This document shows, piece after piece, positions 1 to 5,001 of a stretch of DNA of 5,001 nt (position 1 is the stretch's first letter; each line of letters starts with the position of its first letter). The DNA comes from Deltaproteobacteria bacterium (GTDB lineage: Bacteria > Desulfobacterota > Desulfarculia > Desulfarculales > Desulfarculaceae): contig JAHLLK010000176.1 of assembly GCA_020444165.1 (NCBI GenBank), forward strand, positions 1 through 5,001. The letters are read 5' to 3'. The position numbers and the translations under genes were made by a program. Below the pieces are notes generated by a model, which ran no database searches, was not told the origin of the DNA, and saw only the letters and a list, made by a program, of their open reading frames with translations.

Positions 1-564
1 AATGCTATTTTTAAAGGACGAACCAGGGGAGTGGGTCATCTTTCCCTGGACGACGCCATCGAATGGGGGGTGACGGGCCCCGTGCTGCGGGGAAGCGGGC
101 TGAATTGGGATGTAAGGAAAAACATGCCCTACTCGGGATATGAGGCGTTTGACTTTGAGGTCCCCTGTTTCAGCGAGGGCGACTGTTACGCCCGCTACCG
201 GGTCCGGGTGGAGGAGATGCGCCAGAGCCTGAGGATCATTGAGCAGGCGGCCGCCAACATGCCGCCCGGCCGTTATGTTTCCGATGACTACCGCTATGTT
301 ATCCCGAAAAAGGACGATACCCTGAGGGATATCGAGAGCCTCATCCACCATTTTATCAATGTGACCCGGGGACCTAAAATACCGAAAGGAGAGGGCTACT
401 ACGTGGTAAGCGACGGAGGGAACATGGCCTATCGCATGCGGATCCGGACGCCCGACTTTGCCCATCTTCAGGCCATGCCGCTCATGGCGGTGGGCGGGTC
501 CATCTCGGATCTGATTCCGATTATCGGCTCCGTGGATTATATCATGCCAGACACGGACAGGTAG
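1..564 (+). CDS. nuoD: NADH-quinone oxidoreductase subunit D (or C-terminal part of NuoCD), 3' partial
   Basis: This is the last 187 residues of the 49-kDa-type subunit, which has a [NiFe]-hydrogenase large-subunit fold, sits in the connecting module of complex I and helps form the quinone site. The frame is open from base 1, so the gene starts outside the window; the GTG at 31 is internal. Visible family motifs are EWGVTGPVLRGSG, DVRK-x2-PYSGY, EEMRQSLRI, YRMRIRTPDFAHLQ and the terminal GSVDYIMPDTDR. The last resembles the end of E. coli NuoCD, so the gene may be a nuoCD fusion, but the C domain would lie upstream and cannot be checked. One oddity is that the loop at fragment residues 129-134 reads KGEGYY. 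Relatives have about 12 more residues there (GE-x-Y-x4-E-x-P-x-GE-x-G-x-Y), so a short conserved hairpin seems lost in frame. The stop lies 10 bases before nuoE. Confidence 0.95.
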   Translation, partial: NAIFKGRTRGVGHLSLDDAIEWGVTGPVLRGSGLNWDVRKNMPYSGYEAFDFEVPCFSEGDCYARYRVRVEEMRQSLRIIEQAAANMPPGRYVSDDYRYVIPKKDDTLRDIESLIHHFINVTRGPKIPKGEGYYVVSDGGNMAYRMRIRTPDFAHLQAMPLMAVGGSISDLIPIIGSVDYIMPDTDR

Positions 565-566
565 GA
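563..566 (+). promoter_or_regulatory. Ribosome binding site of nuoE
   Basis: AGGA overlaps the nuoD stop codon and lies 8 bases before the ATG at 575. It supports that start and ties nuoE translation to the end of nuoD. Confidence 0.6.
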
Positions 567-574
567 ACGACCCC

Positions 575-1069
575 ATGTTGCCCAAAGAGATAAAAGAAAG
601 GCTGCAGGAGCGGATCCGTGAGAGCGAAACGCCCCGGGAGCAGACGGTGACCGTTATGTATGCGCTTCAGAGACACTACGGTTATCTGAGTGACGAGGCC
701 GTGCTTGAAGCGGCCGATCTTCTCCATATGACTCCTCTTGAAATCGACGAGCTGGCAACCTTTTACGACTTCATCTACCGGGAGCCGCTGGGAGAGTACG
801 TGATTCATCTGTGCGACAGCAGTATCTGCTGGATGCACGGTGAAGAATCGGTCATGGAATATCTCTGCAAGAAACTGGGAGTCGCCCCTGGAGAGACCAC
901 CGCGGACGGGCTTTTTACCATTTTACCGGCGTGCTGCTTAGGGTATTGTGACCATGCCCCGGCCATGCTCATTAACGGAAAACCGTACGGCCCTCTCACG
1001 CCCGATTCCATCGACAACGCCCTGGACGCCATCAGACGGCAGCGTCCCGAATGCGAGGAGATCAAATAA
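575..1069 (+). CDS. nuoE: NADH-quinone oxidoreductase subunit E (24-kDa, thioredoxin-like [2Fe-2S])
   Basis: This 164-residue protein matches the usual length (about 160-170 residues) of the peripheral-arm subunit that pairs with NuoF and carries cluster N1a. An N-terminal helical region (about 1-65) ends in the family signature ELATFYDFIYREPLG. A thioredoxin-like [2Fe-2S] domain follows, with ligands Cys80 and Cys85 (LCDSSIC) and Cys121 and Cys125 (CCLGYC). The 36-residue spacing between the cysteine pairs equals that of E. coli NuoE. The motif LPACCLGYCDHAPAM and the tail LTPDSIDNAL also resemble the E. coli type. I see no truncation or missing ligand. The start at 575 is chosen for its AGGA site and its fit to family length. 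The stop TAA shares one base with the nuoF ATG (TAATG), a coupling arrangement. The intact state of this gene contrasts with its partner nuoF. Confidence 0.97.
   Translation: MLPKEIKERLQERIRESETPREQTVTVMYALQRHYGYLSDEAVLEAADLLHMTPLEIDELATFYDFIYREPLGEYVIHLCDSSICWMHGEESVMEYLCKKLGVAPGETTADGLFTILPACCLGYCDHAPAMLINGKPYGPLTPDSIDNALDAIRRQRPECEEIK
1056..1060 (+). promoter_or_regulatory. Ribosome binding site of nuoF
   Basis: AGGAG inside the 3' end of nuoE lies 8 bases before the ATG at 1069. It favours 1069 over the in-frame ATG at 1051, which lies upstream of this site. Confidence 0.7.
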
Positions 1070-1887
1070 TGGCTGAAAGCCAATCCTTCATTTTGCAGGG
1101 CAGGACCGAACACCAGACCATATGGCTGGAGGAGTACCAACGGAGCGGCGGGTATCAAGGGCTTGAAAAGATACTTCGGAATGACACCCCGAATCAGGTC
1201 AAAAGGGTGGTGCTGGACTCGGGGCTGGAAGGCCGGGGGGGAGCGGGGTTTCCCGCAGGGCGGAAATGGGAACTTTTGAGAGAGGATGCTCCCCATCCAA
1301 GATATATCGTGGCCAATACGGACGAGATGGAGCTGGGAACGTTCAAGGATCGCGTGCTTCTTTCCGTCAATCCCCATACGGTCATTGAAGGAATGATTAT
1401 TGCCGGATATGCCAATTCCGCCGAAAAGGGATATTTTTTCATTCGACCTTCCTACCAGCAGGTGGCCCTGACATTTGAAGAGGCCGTTTTGGAGGCCAGG
1501 ACGGCAGGGTTCTTGGGCAAAAACATCCTTGGATCGGATTATTCCTTTGAGATCATCGTTCACCGAAGCGGGGGCCGTTACATCTGTGGAGAGACCAAGG
1601 GCCTGATTCATGCCCTTGAGGGACAAAGACCCCACCCCAATATCGAGGGTCATCTGACCGAAGAGGGCCTGTGGGGGCAACCCACCATCGTCAACAATGC
1701 GGAGACCCTTTGCTATGTCCCGCATATCGTCAGGAACGGCGCCCAGTGGTTCAGAAACCTGGGAAGGCATTCGAGTTGCCCTTCGGAACCACGCTGGGAG
1801 AGATCATTGAGGAACACGCCGGCGGAATGCTGCCCGGGTACGAATTCAAGGCTTGTTTGCCCGGCGGCGCGTCCACCCGGTATTTGA
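1069..1887 (+). CDS. nuoF: NuoF N-terminal fragment (FMN/NADH-binding domain) with out-of-frame tail
   Basis: As read without frameshifting, this frame gives a 272-residue product. Residues 1-232 are genuine NuoF, and the last 40 (from RHSSCPSEP to the TGA at 1885) match nothing in the family. The FMN-loop motif GRGGAGFPAGRKW is present at 55-67, and NTDEMELGTFKDR at 83-95 has Leu89 where relatives have Pro. The usual FLRGEY reads FIRPSY (124-129), the usual ICGEETAL reads ICGETKGL (172-179), and the normal KPPFP loop is replaced by EGHLT (193-197). PTIVNNAETL (205-214) is conserved. The fragment lacks the SLBB domain and all N3 ligands, so it should not work alone as an electron-input subunit. 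Confidence 0.7.
   Translation: MAESQSFILQGRTEHQTIWLEEYQRSGGYQGLEKILRNDTPNQVKRVVLDSGLEGRGGAGFPAGRKWELLREDAPHPRYIVANTDEMELGTFKDRVLLSVNPHTVIEGMIIAGYANSAEKGYFFIRPSYQQVALTFEEAVLEARTAGFLGKNILGSDYSFEIIVHRSGGRYICGETKGLIHALEGQRPHPNIEGHLTEEGLWGQPTIVNNAETLCYVPHIVRNGAQWFRNLGRHSSCPSEPRWERSLRNTPAECCPGTNSRLVCPAARPPGI
1755..1770 (+). other. Deletion and frame junction inside nuoF
   Basis: The frame starting at 1069 reads GAQWFRNLG up to 1764, after which it stops resembling NuoF. The frame with codons at 1764, 1767 and so on reads KAFELPFGTTLGEI and is clearly NuoF. The change equals a -1 shift in the present sequence, but about 20 residues expected between the two motifs are also gone. The bases at 1755-1763 (AAACCTGGG) can be read as the end of R-NLG in one frame and as KPG in the other, and relatives have a (K/R)NPG or KRPG motif just before the ELP motif. 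Confidence 0.8.
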
Positions 1888-2372
1888 CCAGGGAATTCTT
1901 CCACGTCCCCATGGACTTTGCATCGGTAAAGGAGATCGGTCCCGGACATCGACTGGGAACGGGCGCCATCATGGTCTTTGACCATAGCATCTGCCTGGTG
2001 GCCGCGACCCTGAACCTGATCCGGTTTTTCGCCAGGGAATCATGCGGTTGGTGTACCCCCTGCCGTGAAGGGCTGCCCTATGTGGAGACCCTGCTCCGCG
2101 CCATTGAGAACGGGGAGGGAAAGGAGGAAGATATCCCCCTCCTTCGGGAGATGTGCGGCCATATGAAACGGGCTTACTGCGCCTTCGCGGAGGGTGCGGT
2201 CGCCCCGGTGGAGGCCCTTGTAGAAGACTTTGTGGAAGAGATGCACGCCCATATCAGCGGTAAAAAATGCCCCTTTCAGAAGCGGGTTCGGGACAATTGG
2301 CCTTCAGAGGTCCTTCCCGGCGACCGGAACGTTGATCGTGAAGTTGTGAGTGCACCATCATGCCCAAGCTGA
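1764..2372 (+). CDS. nuoF: NuoF C-terminal fragment (SLBB and N3 cluster domain), displaced frame
   Basis: The open frame holds about 202 residues of genuine NuoF without its own obvious start. It begins at ELPFGTTLGEIIEEHAGGM, continues through LPGGASTRYL and VPMDF, and reaches the N3 motif ESCGWCTPCREGLP with Cys codons at 2043, 2052 and 2061. The fourth ligand is Cys at 2178 (AYCAF). All four cluster ligands are thus present, and the helical C-terminal domain looks complete. In-frame ATG codons at 1827 and 1911 could allow internal restarts; the second lies 24 bases after the stop of the upstream frame. Neither has a well-spaced Shine-Dalgarno sequence. The tail after KKCPF is not conserved and runs 13 bases into nuoG. 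Confidence 0.6.
   Translation, partial: KAFELPFGTTLGEIIEEHAGGMLPGYEFKACLPGGASTRYLTREFFHVPMDFASVKEIGPGHRLGTGAIMVFDHSICLVAATLNLIRFFARESCGWCTPCREGLPYVETLLRAIENGEGKEEDIPLLREMCGHMKRAYCAFAEGAVAPVEALVEDFVEEMHAHISGKKCPFQKRVRDNWPSEVLPGDRNVDREVVSAPSCPS
2346..2350 (+). promoter_or_regulatory. Weak ribosome binding site of nuoG
   Basis: GTGAG lies 9 bases before the ATG at 2360. It is a poor Shine-Dalgarno match, so nuoG probably relies on ribosomes arriving from the overlapping end of nuoF. Confidence 0.35.
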
Positions 2373-4843
2373 TCATCGACGAGCAGAAGATCCTGGTTCC
2401 TGAGGGGACTAAGGTCATGGAGGCGGCGGAGCGATTAGGGATCATAATCCCCCGTTTTTGCTACCACGAGGCCCTGGGGTCCGTGGGCGCCTGCCGTATG
2501 TGCGCCGTGAAGTTCGTTGAGGGGCACCGCAAGTCGATTGATATGAGCTGTATGGTGGAGGCCAAGGACGGCATGGTCGTTTCCACTAGCGATCCGGAGG
2601 CGGTGGCATTTCGCAGATATGTGATTGAGTGGCTCATGCTGAACCATCCCCATGACTGCCCCGTCTGCGACGAGGGGGGGCACTGTCTTTTGCAGGATGA
2701 AACCGTTTCAGGAGGTCACGGGATACGACGTTACTCAGGGAAAAAGAGGACTTATCACGACCAGGACCTTGGCCCCTTTGTACAGCACGAAATGAACCGC
2801 TGCATCCACTGCTTCCGGTGCAGACGTTTCTACCAGGACTTTGCGGGATACCGGGACCTGGGGGTTATGCAAATCGGACATCGTGAATATTTCGGCCGAT
2901 TTGAGAGCGGACGGCTGGAGAGCCCCTTTTCAGGCAACCTCATCGATATCTGCCCCACCGGGGTCTACACCGATAAACCTGCGAGATTCAAGGGCAGGCG
3001 GTGGAACTTCGAGCGGGGGCCATCTCTCTGTCTTCACTGTTCCCTGGGATGCTGCACCACGGGCAGCGCCCGGTATCGGGAGATGATGCGCCAGGAAGCC
3101 CGATACAGCGAGGCGGTGAACGGTCATTTTCTCTGTGATCGGGGGCGCTTCGGTTTTGACTTCGCCAACCATAAAGATCGTCCGCGGAGGGCGCTCGTGG
3201 GAGGGAAAGAGGTCTCCTGGGAGGACGGCATTCGATCCGCCGCCGAAGGCCTGATGAAAATCGACCGCGGGGCGGTGCTCTGCGCCGGATCGGACCGGTG
3301 CAGCCTGGAGACCCAGTTTTCCATCAAACGGATGTGCGGGCTCTTGGGTTGGCACGAACCACGGTTTTTCATGGAACCGAACGTCCTTAAAAAAGTCAAG
3401 ACGGCCCTAAAAAGACTGGATGAACGGCTGGTGGTTTCCATGCGCCGATTGGAGGATGCCGACTTTATTTTGGTTCTGGGCGCCGACCCGGTCAATGAAG
3501 CTCCCATGTTGGCCCTGGCCATGCGTCAGGCATGGCGAAAGGGTGCGACCGTGGCGGTGGTGGATCCCAGGCCTGTTTTTCTACCTTTCTCCTTTTCTCA
3601 TCTGGCCGTGATCCCCGATGAAATCAACCTTTGCGCCGGCGCCTTGGCCCGTCAGGTCCTGGAGCAGCACCGGGAGGACGTACTTTCCCCAAAAGCGGTG
3701 CGATTTTATGAACGCCTGCCCGAGGTCGGCACTCAACGCCCGGACCTGCAGGAACGTCTCAGAAAGCTGGGTGAAAGGCTCGGCAGGAGCAAGCGGCCTG
3801 TGGTGGTGTGCGGAACAGACATCGTCAGGCCGGAAACGCCCGGCCTGGCCGCGGATATTGCTGAACTTCTCCATCGGGTCATCGAAGGCGCGGGACTCTT
3901 TTACCTCCTGCCGGGGCCCAACGCATTCGGCGCCGGTTTGGTGTCGCCCCACCGGGATCCGGAATCGATGCTGGAGACCCTGGAATCGGGAAAGGTAAAG
4001 GCCCTGATGCTGGTGGAGCAGGACCCCTTTTGGGCCTGTCCGGACCGCGAACGGCTGGAACAGGCCTTGAGCAAGGTGGATTTTCTCCTCATCCTGGATT
4101 ATCTCCCTTCCGCGGCTGCGGAAAAGGCCCACGGGGTCCTGCCCACGGTTCCCCATTTTGAGTGCACTCCCGTGAGTTTTGTGAACCAGGAAGGGAGACT
4201 CCAGATGGTACGTCCCGTTCACAATGGGGGAACGCCCATCTCCCTGATCAGCGGGGGCAAACACCCCCCAAGGACGTTTCTGAACCATATACCCGGGGGA
4301 GACCCGAAGGCCGCCCATGAAGTATTGGCGGAACTCCATGCAGCCATTTCGGGTGACAAAGAAGTGGATCTCCTGAAAGACCTACGAGATCGATTGAGCG
4401 AGGAAGCCCCTCTTTTCAAGGACCCTTCCTCCTCTCGGGACGGCATTCGTCTCCTTCAACACAGTGTTCGGGAAGACGATATTTTCTCCTGGGAGAATGA
4501 AGGAGTGCAACCCGCAAGGGAAGGGCTGGAACTCCTGCTTACCCATTGGACATTCGGAACGGAGGAACTCTCCGCCTACTCCCGTCCCGCCAGGGAAGGG
4601 GAAACGATGCCTACGCTGACGATGCATCCCTGGGATGCGGGTCGGCTGGCACTTGTCCATGGAGACAGGAACTCCCTCCGCATGGGGGGTGGGGAACTGG
4701 CATTGGATCTTGCCGTTGCATCCAACATGGCAGAAGGGACGATCCTTCTCCCCAGGCATCGGCAGGTTGAATGGCGGAAGTTAAAAACATGGCCTGTCTT
4801 CCTGCCGGAGAGTTGCATCCGCAAGACAGAGGGCGTCCCATGA
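2360..4843 (+). CDS. nuoG: NADH-quinone oxidoreductase subunit G (75-kDa-type iron-sulfur subunit)
   Basis: This 827-residue protein is the largest subunit of the NADH module and carries electrons from NuoF toward NuoI and NuoB. The domains, in order, begin with a plant-type ferredoxin domain with N1b ligands Cys34, Cys45, Cys48 and Cys64 ([15 protein letters not shown]). Next are cluster N5 with His96, Cys100, Cys103 and Cys109 (H-x3-C-x2-C-x5-C), and N4 with Cys148, Cys151, Cys154 and Cys198 ([11 protein letters not shown]). The off-path N7 cluster follows with Cys224, Cys227, Cys231 and Cys259 (C-x2-C-x3-C-x27-C), found only in some lineages, including E. coli. Residues from about 275 form a molybdopterin-oxidoreductase-like domain, and about 725-810 resemble the C-terminal molybdopterin-dinucleotide-type domain. 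Known homologues bind no molybdenum there. It is shorter than E. coli NuoG (908 residues) but has no visible break. The ATG at 2360 overlaps nuoF by 13 bases, and the stop overlaps the nuoH start. Confidence 0.97.
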   Translation: MPKLIIDEQKILVPEGTKVMEAAERLGIIIPRFCYHEALGSVGACRMCAVKFVEGHRKSIDMSCMVEAKDGMVVSTSDPEAVAFRRYVIEWLMLNHPHDCPVCDEGGHCLLQDETVSGGHGIRRYSGKKRTYHDQDLGPFVQHEMNRCIHCFRCRRFYQDFAGYRDLGVMQIGHREYFGRFESGRLESPFSGNLIDICPTGVYTDKPARFKGRRWNFERGPSLCLHCSLGCCTTGSARYREMMRQEARYSEAVNGHFLCDRGRFGFDFANHKDRPRRALVGGKEVSWEDGIRSAAEGLMKIDRGAVLCAGSDRCSLETQFSIKRMCGLLGWHEPRFFMEPNVLKKVKTALKRLDERLVVSMRRLEDADFILVLGADPVNEAPMLALAMRQAWRKGATVAVVDPRPVFLPFSFSHLAVIPDEINLCAGALARQVLEQHREDVLSPKAVRFYERLPEVGTQRPDLQERLRKLGERLGRSKRPVVVCGTDIVRPETPGLAADIAELLHRVIEGAGLFYLLPGPNAFGAGLVSPHRDPESMLETLESGKVKALMLVEQDPFWACPDRERLEQALSKVDFLLILDYLPSAAAEKAHGVLPTVPHFECTPVSFVNQEGRLQMVRPVHNGGTPISLISGGKHPPRTFLNHIPGGDPKAAHEVLAELHAAISGDKEVDLLKDLRDRLSEEAPLFKDPSSSRDGIRLLQHSVREDDIFSWENEGVQPAREGLELLLTHWTFGTEELSAYSRPAREGETMPTLTMHPWDAGRLALVHGDRNSLRMGGGELALDLAVASNMAEGTILLPRHRQVEWRKLKTWPVFLPESCIRKTEGVP
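4828..4833 (+). promoter_or_regulatory. Ribosome binding site of nuoH
   Basis: AGAGGG near the end of nuoG is 6 bases before the ATG at 4840 and 9 before the next ATG at 4843. Either start is possible; 4840 gives the common ATGA stop-start overlap with nuoG. Confidence 0.45.
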
Positions 4844-5001
4844 TGGACTTGGTGATTGGAATCATCCTATTGGTCGTAAAGCTTGCTGTCGTGCTGGTGG
4901 GTCTCCTGCTGGTGGCTGGCTGGCTCACCTTCGGAGAACGCAGACTCCTGGGGTGGTTTCAGCTTCGGCCGGGTCCCAATCGGGCCGGCCCATGGGGGCT
5001 T
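4840..5001 (+). CDS. nuoH: NADH-quinone oxidoreductase subunit H, 5' partial
   Basis: The first 54 residues of the ND1-type membrane subunit are present; the rest, normally about 320-350 residues in all, lies beyond the window. NuoH joins the membrane arm to the peripheral arm and forms much of the quinone entry channel. Residues 4-31 are a single strongly hydrophobic stretch that fits the first transmembrane helix. It is followed by [10 protein letters not shown] and [11 protein letters not shown], the conserved amphipathic segment of the family (usually ERR-x-LG-x5-R-x-GPNR-x-GP). The position usually Tyr in RYGPNR is Pro44 here. Two consecutive ATG codons (4840 and 4843) make the exact start uncertain by one residue. 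The ATGA overlap with nuoG suggests coupled translation. Confidence 0.95.
   Translation, partial: MMDLVIGIILLVVKLAVVLVGLLLVAGWLTFGERRLLGWFQLRPGPNRAGPWGL

Larger units (their letters stand above)
1069..2372 (+). pseudogene. nuoF: NADH-quinone oxidoreductase subunit F (51-kDa, FMN/N3), frame-broken with internal deletion
   Basis: NuoF is the NADH-oxidising subunit: it binds NADH and FMN and passes electrons to the [4Fe-4S] cluster N3. The two halves are both clear but in different frames: residues 1-232 from 1069 to about 1764, then about 202 residues from about 1764 to 2372. Joined, they give about 434 residues, against 445 in E. coli. The segment that normally links NG-x-EW-x5 to ELPFGTT (the AGTKL...GRVKNPG region, about 20 residues at the start of the SLBB/ubiquitin-like domain) is absent. 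A loss of 3n+1 bases, near 58 if the ancestor matched E. coli in length, would explain both the gap and the frame change. The C-terminal part has no internal stop, so the lesion is recent, bypassed or artefactual. The gene overlaps nuoE by 1 base and nuoG by 13. Identity as NuoF is near certain; whether the gene is dead is less sure. Confidence 0.85.

Noticed and set aside
31..33. GTG at 31 as the start of the first gene
   Set aside because: NuoD homology continues upstream in the same frame (IFKGRTRGVG), so the GTG encodes an internal Val.
1051..1068. Upstream ATG for nuoF at 1051
   Set aside because: It lies before the AGGAG site that serves the ATG at 1069 and would add six residues encoded within the nuoE end.
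1235..1241. Run of seven G as the cause of the nuoF frame change
   Set aside because: The frame is correct on both sides of it (GRGGAG is intact); the break is about 520 bases downstream. A similar seven-G run in nuoG near 2674 is also in frame.
805..1770. 321-codon open frame on the minus strand opposite nuoE and nuoF
   Set aside because: It lies fully antisense to clear nuo coding sequence, has no recognisable domain, and its low-complexity translation fits a shadow frame in GC-rich coding DNA.
3581..4339. 252-codon open frame on the minus strand opposite nuoG
   Set aside because: It is antisense to the intact nuoG molybdopterin-like domain, shows no family motif and has no convincing start context.
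3180..4600. NuoG molybdopterin-type domain as evidence for a formate dehydrogenase or hydrogenase-linked system
   Set aside because: The fold is normal for NuoG, the N7 cysteines and gene order match E. coli-type complex I, and no catalytic Cys/Sec motif or extra subunit gene is seen.

Overview
The window lies inside an operon for respiratory complex I (NADH:quinone oxidoreductase, type I). All genes are on the + strand in the canonical order nuoD-nuoE-nuoF-nuoG-nuoH. Both ends are cut: the window opens in the 3' part of nuoD (or a nuoCD fusion) and closes 54 codons into nuoH. The protein variants resemble the E. coli/proteobacterial type. NuoG carries the extra N7 cluster cysteines, NuoE has the LP-x-CCLG-x-C motif, and NuoD ends in a D-x-DR tail like E. 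coli NuoCD. Base composition looks moderately GC-rich (high 50s percent, judged by eye). This fits a proteobacterium or a Desulfobacterota-like organism, but the sequence does not fix the lineage. I recalled family sequences from memory and ran no alignment.

Layout: 1-564 nuoD 3' end; 575-1069 nuoE; 1069-2372 nuoF, broken across two reading frames; 2360-4843 nuoG; 4840-5001 nuoH 5' end. The largest gap between genes is 10 bases, and nuoE/nuoF, nuoF/nuoG and nuoG/nuoH overlap by 1, 13 and 4 bases. This is a tightly packed, probably translationally coupled operon. I see no internal promoter, terminator, RNA gene, mobile element, CRISPR array or repeat array.

Together NuoE, NuoF and NuoG form the NADH-oxidising arm. 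Electrons go from NADH to FMN and cluster N3 (NuoF), with N1a on NuoE, then along N1b/N4/N5 in NuoG toward the NuoB/CD/I module. NuoH anchors that module to the membrane and helps form the quinone channel.

The unusual part is nuoF. Its N-terminal half (frame of 1069) and C-terminal half (frame of 1764) are both recognisable, but they meet at about 1764 with a frame change. Roughly 20 residues of the normal protein are missing there, so this is a real loss of sequence rather than a one-base slip. Several NADH-site loops in the N-terminal half also depart from near-universal motifs, while the N3 cysteines are intact. NuoD appears to lack about 12 conserved residues near position 385-396, in frame. 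Two small core deletions in neighbouring genes, beside intact nuoE and nuoG, suggest a decaying or redundant complex I copy, a remodelled input module, or an assembly artefact. I see no clear new biological system.
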